Shown here in pieces: positions 8,882 to 17,792 of a DNA stretch of 64,000 nucleotides. The stretch covers positions 62,001 to 126,000 of the forward strand of contig LTDK01000173.1 of the NCBI GenBank assembly GCA_001642415.1. The letters are read 5' to 3'. A program made the position numbers and the translations under genes. Under the pieces are notes generated by a model, which was not told the origin of the DNA, made no database searches, and saw only the letters and a list, made by a program, of their open reading frames with translations. The stretch's first letter is position 1. Each line of letters starts with the position of its first letter. The stretch is from Nematocida ironsii (taxonomy: Eukaryota > Microsporidia).

Positions 8882-10336
8882 ATGAATATGACAGTAAGTA
8901 TGCCGTTAAACAATAGTAATATTTCTAGAACTGCTTCTGATACATCACAGGAAGCTAAACCAGAATGTACAGTTAAAAATTTAAGCAATAACCCACAGCA
9001 TATCTTTGGAGATGAAGTACACCTGTATGTTCTGCCTAAAATATTTGAAAATCCATGCCAGAACAACGAACTAGAAGAACTAGAAAAACTTGCATTATCA
9101 ATAGATGTTGATGAAAAAGCAATTTCTAATGCAATAGAAGATTATTTTGGCCAATTTAATGGTCAAATAATAAAACCGTCTAATAATGAATTTGCATCCA
9201 TATTACAGAAAATAATGACTAAAAACACAAAATATATTGTAAGTGGATTAACAGATACAACATATAACAATCTCTTGTTAGAAATCGCATCTGCAGTTAT
9301 GGATAATTATATAGCCCTCTTTACTACTGCAAATACAGATGGATTGTATATTATCAATATATATCGAAAAACCCGAATTGTGCAAACGTACATAAACTTA
9401 TCCAAGGAATTCTTACTTAATCAGAATTTAATATTACTGATGAAATTTGAATTAATGAAAGTTTTCAAATGGTATAATTATGTGCTTTCACATAAAGATA
9501 TCAATAGGCATTACTATCTTACATATGCAGCACAGCTAATAAATGAAAAACTATTTACTAGTTCTATGCTGGGCGCTGTACTGGATAATATTAACAAAGC
9601 ATTTACAGTTAATCTGTGTTTGTCTACTAGACTAGAAATAGAAGAAATTGACTTGTTTGAGAGGAGAAAGGACGGCATGGCCCATCTTGATTATGCACTC
9701 GCTCTATTGGTGAAATACCGCTGGAAAATAGCGGATTATTATAATGAAAATGGAATAAATAAGAATGAGTTTGTTCTTTCTGAATATGAAGAGCAATTAT
9801 TGCGAAGATTATACATAGACAGAGAGTTGGTATGCAAAGTGTTTAACTCTATAAGAGAAATAACAAAAGACAGTAAAAAATATGTTGATTGTAATTCATT
9901 TATATCAAACACACTATTCTGGGGTCCAGTAGCACCAAAAATTAAAGATCCATCATCATTTAGGTACAGCAATGAGTCAATTGACGCTCGCCTGAAAAAA
10001 GCCTTAGAAGAACACGCGGATTCCCCGATAACAGCTAGAAATTACATTATGGATCGAGTAGAACTCTATAAGAACCTTGTGTTTGATCACAAGAAGCCTG
10101 TAAATATTGCAACGGGTCTTCAAAATGTTATAAATTTAGGTCGAAGCATCTCTGTGAAAAAGGTAATTGCTGGTTCAGCTCTAGCAGTGGCAGCATTTAC
10201 TACTGGTTTGATTACAACAGTCACCCTCCGTAATAGGCCTACTACACAAGAGAACCCCTTTTTTAACAGTAGCATAAAGGATATCAATGGCTTTACCCAA
10301 GGAGATATAAAGAACGATAGATCTAGCAGACATTAA
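8882..10336 (+). CDS. Family A protein with C-terminal membrane anchor (tandem paralogue)
   Basis: A 484-residue tandem paralogue of the preceding gene. Matching blocks are VLPKIFENPCQN, IMTKNTKYIVSGLTDTTYNN, FKWYNYVLSHKDINRHYY, YLTYAAQLINEKLFTSSM, AHLDYALALLVKYRWKIADY and LLRRLYIDRELV. A single hydrophobic helix lies at about 427-450, with a polar tail that ends, like the neighbour's, in a Ser/Arg/His-rich end (SSRH against SNSH). Identity between the pair looks moderate and spread over the whole length, so the duplication is not recent. There is no signal peptide and no known domain. The promoter was duplicated with it. Confidence 0.8.
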   Translation: MNMTVSMPLNNSNISRTASDTSQEAKPECTVKNLSNNPQHIFGDEVHLYVLPKIFENPCQNNELEELEKLALSIDVDEKAISNAIEDYFGQFNGQIIKPSNNEFASILQKIMTKNTKYIVSGLTDTTYNNLLLEIASAVMDNYIALFTTANTDGLYIINIYRKTRIVQTYINLSKEFLLNQNLILLMKFELMKVFKWYNYVLSHKDINRHYYLTYAAQLINEKLFTSSMLGAVLDNINKAFTVNLCLSTRLEIEEIDLFERRKDGMAHLDYALALLVKYRWKIADYYNENGINKNEFVLSEYEEQLLRRLYIDRELVCKVFNSIREITKDSKKYVDCNSFISNTLFWGPVAPKIKDPSSFRYSNESIDARLKKALEEHADSPITARNYIMDRVELYKNLVFDHKKPVNIATGLQNVINLGRSISVKKVIAGSALAVAAFTTGLITTVTLRNRPTTQENPFFNSSIKDINGFTQGDIKNDRSSRH

Positions 10337-10461
10337 ACATATGAGATACATGCCATAAGATTAATAAAAAGCAATTGAGCCTGGATCTTATATATTTAAG
10401 AATTTATAACTGATAGAATTATAAACCACATCACTAAATATCGCACAACACAACGAAATAA

Positions 10462-10485
10462 CCTGAAACAATCGAATATTTCAGG
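10462..10485. terminator. Small hairpin between convergent genes
   Basis: CCTGAAA (10462-10468) and TTTCAGG (10479-10485) form a seven-base-pair stem with a ten-base loop. With the flanking bases the arms are two inverted copies of the recurrent TAACCYGAAA motif. It lies between the 3' ends of the gene at 8882 and the DENN gene, a plausible place for a two-way terminator. Confidence 0.3.
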
Positions 10486-10540
10486 CTATAATATGCTCTA
10501 ATTTCATTCTATTACAATCTACATTTATTTATAATTACTA

Positions 10541-12811
10541 CTAGTATGGCAGCTCGTATGCATCAAATGCCCGATAAAGTACTTGAATGTATGCCCGATC
10601 CTCTTCTTTCATATCCTCTTCGCTTATACAGACATATCTTTGCAGTGTATCCAGAATATGTGCATGTGTAAATGATAACTTATCCCATAAATCTTTCTCT
10701 GATATCTGTATAGTATGAGGAATAGCATGACCTGGCTGTGATTTATCAATATTCCCTGTTTCCTGTGGTTTACTGCTATCAGAATTATCTCTTGATACCC
10801 CCTCTGCACTATCAGAACACTTATTTGAATTGGAATATTCTCTTTGCGGACGGCCAATTTCTTTTTTTTTATTCCATGGCATAAATACTGCACCACTTTT
10901 TCGTAGTGCGCACAAGTCTTCCGCAGATATAGCTGGCATTAGCGCACTGCACATGTCATCTGTAACTGTCATTCCCTTCTCCTGCAGGGCAAAACACGTG
11001 TGCATTATCACATCATACATGTCTAAGTATGAAAGAAGGCAGAATAAACTTACCAGCAATGCATCTGCTGCCTGGTATGCAGTTGTTACATATTTATTAA
11101 CATATGCTTCTATGATAAAAACAATTCTACCAATGTCTCTCTTTGGCTGTATGCCCTCTAGTGCTGTGCACATAAGTATCCATATAATAGTAGCTATATG
11201 CTCCTCAGTGAGGCCTAGCCTTTTTACTTCTTTTAGATATTCATTCTGTATGCCTTCATTGTAAAGTGATGTTCCAATGAATTCTTTGTAAAATCCTTTA
11301 CTTGCTCGGAGGTGCATAAGTATTTCTCGGGCGTAATTATTCGTGTTTATAAAGTCTCTTAATCCTCTTTTATTACCCTGCTGAACCATGTGCTGGATTA
11401 CTTTCTCCCGTGCCGTGGACACCTCTGTGCTGATTATTTCCATTAAAATATTCATTTCTTCCTTCAGCCCTGGCCAGGCATGGCTCATCTTCTTGATTAT
11501 TTTATGGTAGAATGGTAGGGACCGCCGTCCGTCCATGTTTTTGTAGAGCTTCTTAAACATTCTTCGATCTTCTGCCTTATTATGTATGTATATCCGGTTT
11601 TCATCAAGAGAAACAATCACAGTGTTGTCTGGAATGTACTTGCTTTCTGAAAATGCACTGGTGGTCATTCCAAGAATATACGGAATTGTTGTCTCAATCA
11701 GCTTTTTATATGACGTGCTAATATGCGATAGAAGAATTCCTCTCCACCGATATGGAAGAATAGACATAATAACTGCCTGTATATAATTCGCCAGATCTGC
11801 ATTACTATGCGATAGAAAAAGCATCCGGTGCTCCAAAAGAACATGATATATTATATCATAGTACATTGCAGGATATACTGATATATTACCCACCTGCACA
11901 TCTTCTAGAAAATAGTTGAGATACCGGGAACGCTCCTCATTATTTTTCAAACCGCACTCCTTGCCATCTTTTAATGTAGCAAGCTTTTCTACAGGAGAAG
12001 ACTCAGATAACCCTGCTTCAGTGGCACTTACATCTACACTTGACTGACTTGGCTGGCCAGACGCAATTGCCTCTTTTATCCCAGATGTACTGTATATGTT
12101 GTATATCTTAATGTATTTTATGATTATTGCTATGCTTATTCCCGAGGTTATAAAAAGCACTGTCACTCTTTTCTCTATTCCGTTATCTATTTTATACCCA
12201 CTGATGCTTAGTATATAGTTAATTGTTCCATTATTGCTTATTATACGCGTGGATATTGATGTATTCCTTTCTTTTGTCTCTGAAACTATCATACTAATTA
12301 TTTCCTCTGATTTACTATCCATTTCACATGGATATACGCTGTACTGCATTTTTTCGGTTACATTCTGTGATTCATCCTTTACTATGCTATCCTTACTTAC
12401 TGCATCAGCCCCGCCATGCTTACTTGTGTTTATATGATTTATCATACTATACCCAGCATACTCTATCTGATTCTTATTATAATACGCTTTGTAGCACGGC
12501 TGATGCGCTATTTTATGCCTTATTTCATACATTACATTATTTATATTTATAACTGTGTCTGTAATTGTGTTTACCTTAAACAGATAGTGCTCCCTCCGTA
12601 TCCTATCCACTCTTTCTATTATTACTACCCCTTTCTTTTTTTCTTTGTTTTTATTTATTATGTCAAATATCATAATTCTTCCTGTTTTATCTGTTAATAC
12701 TTCAGAATATAATAATTCGTCTCCTATTTCAACTATTCTCATCCGACTTATTGCTATCTGCGGTATAAAGAGGTTATTTAGGCACTCAATAATATATGAG
12801 TCTCCTGGCAT
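10541..12811 (-). CDS. DENN-domain protein, putative Rab GEF
   Basis: A 756-residue protein. The segment from about residue 318 shows the central DENN pattern: LLEHRMLFLSHSNADLANYI, then AVIMSILPYRWRG and, 20 residues on, LIETTIPYILGMT, followed by a strand with VIVSLDEN. This is the 'LE+r+lf.S.....L....+a...l+yPf.W...+...lp......l..P.P++iG' layout. Residues 1-130 are strand-rich and may be the upstream (u-DENN/longin) part; 130-300 is low-complexity. After residue 370 it is helical, then a Ser/Asp-rich linker (about 655-710). DENN proteins activate Rab GTPases in vesicle traffic. I cannot assign a subfamily (AVL9-, LST4- or SMCR8-like). The start ATG is 12811. Confidence 0.65.
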   Translation of the reverse strand: MPGDSYIIECLNNLFIPQIAISRMRIVEIGDELLYSEVLTDKTGRIMIFDIINKNKEKKKGVVIIERVDRIRREHYLFKVNTITDTVININNVMYEIRHKIAHQPCYKAYYNKNQIEYAGYSMINHINTSKHGGADAVSKDSIVKDESQNVTEKMQYSVYPCEMDSKSEEIISMIVSETKERNTSISTRIISNNGTINYILSISGYKIDNGIEKRVTVLFITSGISIAIIIKYIKIYNIYSTSGIKEAIASGQPSQSSVDVSATEAGLSESSPVEKLATLKDGKECGLKNNEERSRYLNYFLEDVQVGNISVYPAMYYDIIYHVLLEHRMLFLSHSNADLANYIQAVIMSILPYRWRGILLSHISTSYKKLIETTIPYILGMTTSAFSESKYIPDNTVIVSLDENRIYIHNKAEDRRMFKKLYKNMDGRRSLPFYHKIIKKMSHAWPGLKEEMNILMEIISTEVSTAREKVIQHMVQQGNKRGLRDFINTNNYAREILMHLRASKGFYKEFIGTSLYNEGIQNEYLKEVKRLGLTEEHIATIIWILMCTALEGIQPKRDIGRIVFIIEAYVNKYVTTAYQAADALLVSLFCLLSYLDMYDVIMHTCFALQEKGMTVTDDMCSALMPAISAEDLCALRKSGAVFMPWNKKKEIGRPQREYSNSNKCSDSAEGVSRDNSDSSKPQETGNIDKSQPGHAIPHTIQISEKDLWDKLSFTHAHILDTLQRYVCISEEDMKEEDRAYIQVLYRAFDAYELPY

Positions 12812-13085
12812 GCAGTAAAATAAAAAAATAAACAGAAATTAATACTTATACGAATATGCACTATTAATTATATTCAAATATACATAACCTTATATAAAGA
12901 TAAAACAATACATCCTATCTATAATATTCTAAGCCATTTACCCATCCGTATAAGAACTTCAAACACTTTAGAATATCTGCTCAGCAGAATATTCTTAAGT
13001 TTTGGGTTATATATAATATCTCTTATAAATTGTATATAATGCGTATTATTATACTGTATCACTATATGCACTTGTCTATTTATTT
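12812..13085. other. Upstream region of the DENN gene
   Basis: A short AT-rich spacer. GTTTTGGGTTATATAT near 12996 is a clear copy of the recurrent motif, about 185 bp upstream of the DENN start and just past the 3' end of SPC1. No gene seen. Confidence 0.4.
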
Positions 13086-13340
13086 CTACACATTGCATAC
13101 TTTGTTCCGCCTAAAAATACCCCAGGCTGGCACTGTTAGTATTAGACAGAGTATACTACTGAATACATAAACATATCCCATGATAAATATGTCTTTATAA
13201 ATATATCCTGATACAAGTGCCAGTATTATGCCTAGTATAAGAGTAGTGTGAATTATTCTATTCGCAAGATGCTGCCCAATGTAATCAACAGGCGGGTCAA
13301 TCTTATTGCAGGCAGTCTGTATAGCAGAGATGAACTTCAT
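13086..13340 (-). CDS. SPC1: Signal peptidase complex subunit 1 (SPC1/SPC12)
   Basis: An 84-residue protein with two membrane helices (about 30-47 and 52-72) separated by a tight GYIYKD turn. The SPC12 signature is present: PVDYIGQHLANRI before the first helix, SGYIYKD between helices, and LILTVPAWGIFRRN after the second (family pattern DFxGQxLAE ... GY ... PPWxxYxR). SPC1 sits in the ER membrane next to the Sec11 catalytic subunit and helps keep membrane proteins from being cut. It fits a genome with many signal-peptide proteins. It is divergently paired with MZT1, 26 bp between start codons. Confidence 0.85.
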   Translation of the reverse strand: MKFISAIQTACNKIDPPVDYIGQHLANRIIHTTLILGIILALVSGYIYKDIFIMGYVYVFSSILCLILTVPAWGIFRRNKVCNV

Positions 13341-13366
13341 TTATAATAATTATTATGTAAAAAATA

Positions 13367-13522
13367 ATGAATAAATATGAAATAATAAAGGAAGCAAATA
13401 GAATAATAGACACAGGACTGTCTAATGAACAACTATCACATTGTATAGAATTAATAATGAACAGAGATGTATCCTGTGATGGCGTTATAAGTATGCTTAA
13501 GGAGTTAAGTAAATATAAATAA
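13367..13522 (+). CDS. MZT1: Mitotic-spindle organizing protein 1 (MOZART1/MZT1)
   Basis: A 51-residue frame, MNKYEIIKEANRIIDTGLSN at its start. It matches the MZT1 pattern: an N-terminal helix ending in 'E(I/A)xRI(L/I)xTGL', then 'e.LS.Ci.L', then a short turn and a helix ending 'v+..LkeL+k' (here GVISMLKELSKYK). MZT1 binds the N-termini of gamma-tubulin complex proteins and recruits the complex to spindle pole bodies. At 51 residues it is close to the minimum of the family (about 60-80). It lies head to head with SPC1 (26 bp apart). A minus-strand frame across the same bases is a shadow. No other family matches this three-helix pattern as well. Confidence 0.8.
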   Translation: MNKYEIIKEANRIIDTGLSNEQLSHCIELIMNRDVSCDGVISMLKELSKYK

Positions 13523-14236
13523 AGAAACATGTGCTTTACACAGAATAATAGAATACAAAAATACTGAATACCCTTGACTTATTCTAATTTTTATAAAATT
13601 ATATTATTTGTTATATACAGCTGTTTATATATATTATTATGCGTAAATATTAAGTATACGTTATAAATATATATACTGACGTACTTATCCATATTTATGT
13701 CTACTTAATGTAATCTAAAGTATTCAACTATTAATGGTTTTTTTGTAGATAGTTCTATTTATAATATTATTGTAGTGTATCTATTAGTATCTAATTGTTC
13801 TACTATATATTTTGTAAATGATAAATAATTTTATTTTCAGTATTTACTTTTAGTATTAAAATATGTAAAGTGTATCTCAAATACTATAACAGTGATGACT
13901 TTTATTTTTTTAGAATTTCAAATATTCCTGGTGTTTATGCATTCAGAAAGAGAGCAATATCAATATAATTAAAACAGCTTGATTTATATAATCTATATAA
14001 TATATGTTTACTTATAATAAATTTGTAGTTACATTCTAAATAAATAAATTATAACTAGAAAATAATCCTATAAATAATAATTGAGTATTTCTATACTAAT
14101 TATTATGTTAAGACATTCAACTAATGACATAATTTACAGAAATTAAATTATTTAATAAAATAATTAAAACTTACTGCCTTCTAATCTCTTAGATAAGAAA
14201 ATTATATAAATAAAATAAAAATTTAAAAGAATTAAG
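13523..14236. other. AT-rich intergenic region, no gene seen
   Basis: This 714 bp spacer follows MZT1 and precedes the membrane protein gene at 14237. It is close to pure A and T, with no frame, RNA signature or clear inverted repeat that I can support. The 15 bases before the next ATG (AAAATAAAAATTTAAAAG) contain an AAATTT-like signal. Confidence 0.5.
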
Positions 14237-14953
14237 ATGAATAATGGAACAACCAGCGATGGAGGGCACAAAGATACCCTATTGGAGTCTATAATAGCAA
14301 TAATTCTTGGAACACTATTTTATTCTTTTTATTATGTTATTCGGTTGACTCCATATATAGCACTACTTTGTAGTACTGTTATTCTGTATAATTTTTTCTG
14401 GAGTGGTATTCCTGTGACAGATGATATAAAGTATATTTTTGTAGGGAAAAGCGACTTTATGTACAAGACGTTTCTATTCTTAACGGTAGGAAACTTTTTT
14501 TCAAGTATTTGTTGGATTTGGTGGTTAAGATTGTTATTTGGTGACATGTTTAATATTATAAGGACTAATCCAAAACACAAGAATCCCAACAAGCCCAATA
14601 ATCTATTTAATATAGCTAAAGTAGTTGCAATAATATTTACAGGAGCAGTGATTAGTAAGAAGGTATATTATTCTAATCTTATGACACTATATGGGATAGC
14701 AACTATCTATCGGGGTATTAGTGTATTCATAACTCTTTTTTCTTGGCTTGTGACTTGGTTGTTATGCTTGGACTTTCAACCCTCCCTATTCTGGAACCAT
14801 TCTGGTTTAAATGTACTAAGAAACTGGCACCATATATACATTGCATTTGATATTATAGCCATGGTTATATTATACATGGCATCAGATGCACTGGCAAATG
14901 CAGCCTCTCCAGATTACATGAATATAGTAGTATCAGGAGTAAATAAAGTTTAA
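14237..14953 (+). CDS. Polytopic membrane protein of unknown function
   Basis: A 238-residue protein with about six hydrophobic segments: two in residues 16-55, one with an aromatic SICWIWWLRLLF core near 95, one near 130, a long one at 155-178 and one near 200-215. There is no cleavable signal peptide and no transporter signature. The stretch LYGIATIYRGISVFITLF resembles FYGIASVYSVFYGLTIAL in the six-helix protein at 39496, with similar spacing to a last helix, so the two may be distant relatives. The gene has its own long upstream spacer, like other lineage-specific genes here, and ends convergently with the DONSON-like gene. Confidence 0.7.
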   Translation: MNNGTTSDGGHKDTLLESIIAIILGTLFYSFYYVIRLTPYIALLCSTVILYNFFWSGIPVTDDIKYIFVGKSDFMYKTFLFLTVGNFFSSICWIWWLRLLFGDMFNIIRTNPKHKNPNKPNNLFNIAKVVAIIFTGAVISKKVYYSNLMTLYGIATIYRGISVFITLFSWLVTWLLCLDFQPSLFWNHSGLNVLRNWHHIYIAFDIIAMVILYMASDALANAASPDYMNIVVSGVNKV

Positions 14954-15507
14954 AATGAGCTATTCACGGTCTTTAGCAATAGTAATAGTGAATAAGCATA
15001 TACTTGGCATAGTATGAAAATATTTAAAAACGCCACATAGTTATAACAGATTCTTAAATTAAAGAAAAGACTTCTACTGTCCTAGCATATAAAACACATT
15101 GGTGGAATTGTAAATTTATAAAATCACAGTTTTCTGTGGAAAAGTTAATTCGCATAAACTCCTTTATGTGTTCTGAGAGCTAAATTATAAGTAAGTAATT
15201 GGACAATGTATCTACTTGTCTGTTTGCTTTCTATATATTAGTTCTTGTTATTTGCAAGATATTTTATGAGAGAGTTTTCTGGTATATATTATATGCAATA
15301 CAGCCAATACTATAAAAATAAATGACTTTATTTAAAACAAAACCATTCAATTTCTGTATAGAAGGGGTTCGAATTGCCTAAGCATGAAAATACATTAATA
15401 TGAAAAACAATGGCATCAAAAATCATAGCTATCTTATTATCGTGTGATTTTATGGTTATTAGTGTTAATGGCGGTAGATGATTTATCATACATTCAGTGA
15501 TTATGCC
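14954..15507. other. Spacer between convergent genes
   Basis: A 554 bp spacer between the 3' ends of the membrane protein (plus) and the DONSON-like gene (minus). A five-base-pair hairpin CACAG-TTTT-CTGTG lies near 15127. GGGGTTCGAATTGCC at 15364 resembles a tRNA T-arm but has no tRNA around it. No gene supported. Confidence 0.4.
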
Positions 15508-16383
15508 TTATTTTGTTTGCTCTACATGCTTCATTTCGTACCAATGGGACGAATTGACAAATAATATATCTGATGTAATTATCCAGCCTTTGATTGCTAT
15601 TCTATACATCTTTTCACCCGATCTATTCTCTGATCTGATACTAAAGGAAGGCTTCTTAAGTATTCCATTTAAAAATGGATATTTTGATATAACCAAAGGC
15701 AGCGCACACACGCTGCTTGCTTGTGTATTAAGAAGGGTGTCTAGAATAAAGAGAACCCCCCGCCCAGAAAGATACCATTCAGAACCATTCTGAATAAACT
15801 CACTCTCATAGATCTCTTTTGGATTTTGGCTGTCTGATATAATAAATAAAGAATATCCTGATTTATTTGCACAGCATGGGCGTACACACCCACCACACTC
15901 GTTAGTATGAAAGTAATGCACAATCCCATCAGAATACGCATAGAATGAAAATTCAGTTTTTTTGGTGTTTGCCTTCCTATATTCAGCAAACAGCCCTGCA
16001 AGCCCTTCTCTCCAGTTAACAAATATGCTGGCGTATGCTGTGCTGTTCTCTTTCTTAATTGTGTGAGTCTCTGGGGTTTGATAATAAAGCAGGCTCCCCA
16101 TTGTAGTTTCAAAATCAGTTTTTGTTTTTTCGTCTGTAAGCAGCTTTATGTGGTTGTATATGTAATTAGAAAGAATTATCCGGCCTTGTTTTTCTTTGGC
16201 TTTCTGATCTATAAGAGTTTTTAATATCTCTGCTTCGTTTATCTGTACAGGTTCTATGGTTTTAATCAACGGTTCGGCTATTTGCTTTTCGGGTTCTGGT
16301 TTTACTCCACTAATAGCTTCATGAATGGCACCCTCTAATGTGTTCTCTTTTTGTTTTTTGCACTGGAATGGGTTTTTCTTCAT
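15508..16383 (-). CDS. DONSON: DONSON-like replication initiation protein
   Basis: A 291-residue protein from the ATG at 16383, or 298 residues from the ATG at 16404. Landmarks follow the DONSON family in order: a tryptophan-led block W-R-E-G-L-A-G-L-F-A-E-Y followed by FSFYAYSDGIVHYF (family 'W..sfrsLy.llr...c.yFY.....ftvLFr'), then WYLSGRGVLFILDTLLNT (family 'FSGssVhgLfnfLLN'), then LPLVISKYPFLNGILKK and a closing strand pair ending AIKGWIITSDIL (family 'LP..LSp.aF......ks......iei.G.i....l'). DONSON helps deliver GINS during CMG helicase assembly. The N-terminus is Lys-rich and short against roughly 560 residues in animals. The 3' part is distinctive; the N-terminal choice is uncertain. 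Confidence 0.55.
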   Translation of the reverse strand: MKKNPFQCKKQKENTLEGAIHEAISGVKPEPEKQIAEPLIKTIEPVQINEAEILKTLIDQKAKEKQGRIILSNYIYNHIKLLTDEKTKTDFETTMGSLLYYQTPETHTIKKENSTAYASIFVNWREGLAGLFAEYRKANTKKTEFSFYAYSDGIVHYFHTNECGGCVRPCCANKSGYSLFIISDSQNPKEIYESEFIQNGSEWYLSGRGVLFILDTLLNTQASSVCALPLVISKYPFLNGILKKPSFSIRSENRSGEKMYRIAIKGWIITSDILFVNSSHWYEMKHVEQTK

Positions 16384-16405
16384 TGCACTTGCAAATTTTC
16401 TCATG
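16384..16405. promoter_or_regulatory. Overlapping or near-overlapping divergent starts (CATG)
   Basis: The ATG of the plus gene (16403) and an in-frame ATG of the minus gene (16404) share the tetranucleotide CATG at 16402-16405. A second minus-strand ATG at 16383 would leave a 19 bp gap holding AAATTTTCTC. The plus start is fixed, because the next ATG lies beyond the conserved N-terminus. Confidence 0.5.
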
Positions 16406-16891
16406 GAGGTTAAAGAAAAGAAAAAGACAAAGAGAAAGCAAGCGCACCAAAATACATACGCTTTCAGACACAACCCGAATTCAATGCTAACCAAGGAAAT
16501 AGCAGCAATAAAGATATTCGGGCTATGCAGAAGATGTAATGAAAAGATCGAATGGAGAAAGAAGTACAGAAAGTATAAAATACAAACTCATGTGTCGCGA
16601 TGCACGGTCTGTCTAAATAAAAGCATAACCACCGCGTACAACATAGTCTGTGAACCATGTGGTGAGGGAAAGAAAATCTGTCGAATATGCAGAGTTGGTT
16701 TATGCTTTGAGACATGTGCGCCACTAGAGCAAGTATTAGAGAAGAAAAAAGAAAGCGCGACTACCTCTACTCCGGAAAGTAACAATATAGACTTAGAGGT
16801 AAATGTGTCATGTGATGAAGAAAATGCAGTGAGCACAGACCAGAGCGAGATAGACACAGATCAGAGTGAATTAGAACAAGAGACTTTATAA
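16403..16891 (+). CDS. C9orf85/DUF2039-family zinc protein
   Basis: A 162-residue protein. Residues 11-100 carry the DUF2039 (human C9orf85) signature: K-Q-A-H-Q-N-T-Y-A-F, then C-R-R-C-x-E-K-I-E-W-R-K-K-Y-x-K-Y-K, then C-x2-C and C-x2-C ... C-x2-C pairs, with 'ayn+vCepC' between them. The C-terminal 60 residues are acidic and Ser/Thr-rich, including a DQSEIDTDQSE repeat, and are lineage-specific. The function of the family is unsettled; it is an old eukaryotic zinc-binding protein. The start at 16403 keeps the basic N-terminus before HQNT. It is head to head with the DONSON-like gene. Confidence 0.8.
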   Translation: MEVKEKKKTKRKQAHQNTYAFRHNPNSMLTKEIAAIKIFGLCRRCNEKIEWRKKYRKYKIQTHVSRCTVCLNKSITTAYNIVCEPCGEGKKICRICRVGLCFETCAPLEQVLEKKKESATTSTPESNNIDLEVNVSCDEENAVSTDQSEIDTDQSELEQETL

Positions 16892-17170
16892 TAATCTAAG
16901 AGAATTTCAAGTGAAAAGAAGTGCTCTACTATAAATTAGAATATATTTACATAGATAATTACACGGGCTACCCAAACCAAACATATTTGTGCACCGTGTA
17001 GCCATGTTTGCATTAAGATAAATAGTAAATTTAAACAGCTTTTATTTTTTCTGTATTAATTATATGTTATTTTAACTAGTATGAATAATTCTTTTTATAT
17101 AAAAGAAATCGAATAAAACAACCCAAAATATGAGCTTCAAAAACCACTATTAGCTACTAGAATCAAATAA

Positions 17171-17314
17171 ATGCCTTTTAAATTGGTGGCTCTCCATGGA
17201 CGCATAGAGACTATATGCGCTTCAGTGGTAACATTGCGTCTTCTGGGAACAATGGAGCATAATTTATGGGATGTGTATCATTTAGATGCAGATCGATGCA
17301 ATGCGATCAAATAA
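17171..17314 (+). other. 47-codon frame over an island with pairing potential; small gene or RNA
   Basis: The island 17185-17310 is clearly more GC-rich than its surroundings. CGCATA (17201-17206) and TATGCG (17214-17219) form a perfect stem with a seven-base loop; CTCCAT (17192-17197) can pair with ATGGAG (17252-17257) to close it, and CATTG (17232) with CAATG (17250) is an alternative arm. The same DNA is spanned by a 47-codon frame starting MPFKLVALHGRIETICASVV. I recognise neither an RNA family nor a protein. A structured RNA, a small gene, or the remains of a lost gene are all possible. Confidence 0.25.
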
Positions 17315-17694
17315 TAGAGGACTGAAATTATTATATAATTTTGGAAATTAGTAAAGAAGAAGTTAAAATGACCAATAAGAGTTCACATTTATGAGGAATA
17401 GGGAATTTTGGCTTATACAAATTCTAGAATATCATTTGTTTGGATGTGTATGTGTTAGAAAATGCACTGCTTATTTAGATTGGTGTGTATATGGAGAGGA
17501 GCTGCTGTATTTAGATAACATGGTCCAAAATAGATAGAGATATTGCAGAAAAGTATTTTTGATTACGGGCATTCTAGTATCTTATAGTGTTCTTCTGAAG
17601 ACTATTTTTGTACTATCTGATTTTTCTCTCTTCTTCATAAATATAAACTTCTATTTATCATAACTAAACTTCATCCATTATTAAATTCCAGAAA

Positions 17695-17792
17695 CTTTTA
17701 TATAGTTTCTGTCCCATCATTTATGACTGCCACATGTGTATTAATATCACAAATGATGCATGTGCATATATTACTATCACGATAATTGTTCC
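17695..17792. repeat. Diverged intergenic repeat, copy 2
   Basis: Aligns by eye with 8645-8750 (see that entry). The best-conserved core is ATATCACAAATGATGCA at about 17744. On the minus strand it reads as a hydrophobic stretch followed by a stop. Confidence 0.4.

Noticed and set aside
10830..11264. 144-codon plus-strand frame
   Set aside because: Antisense of the DENN gene, no family resemblance.
13303..13530. 75-codon minus-strand frame over MZT1
   Set aside because: Lacks an ATG start and is the antisense of a recognisable MZT1.
15361..15378. tRNA T-arm-like sequence GGGGTTCGAATTGCC
   Set aside because: The arm does not pair well and no acceptor, anticodon or D-arm lies around it.
15497..15793. 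98-codon plus-strand frame
   Set aside because: Antisense of the DONSON-like gene's conserved C-terminal part.
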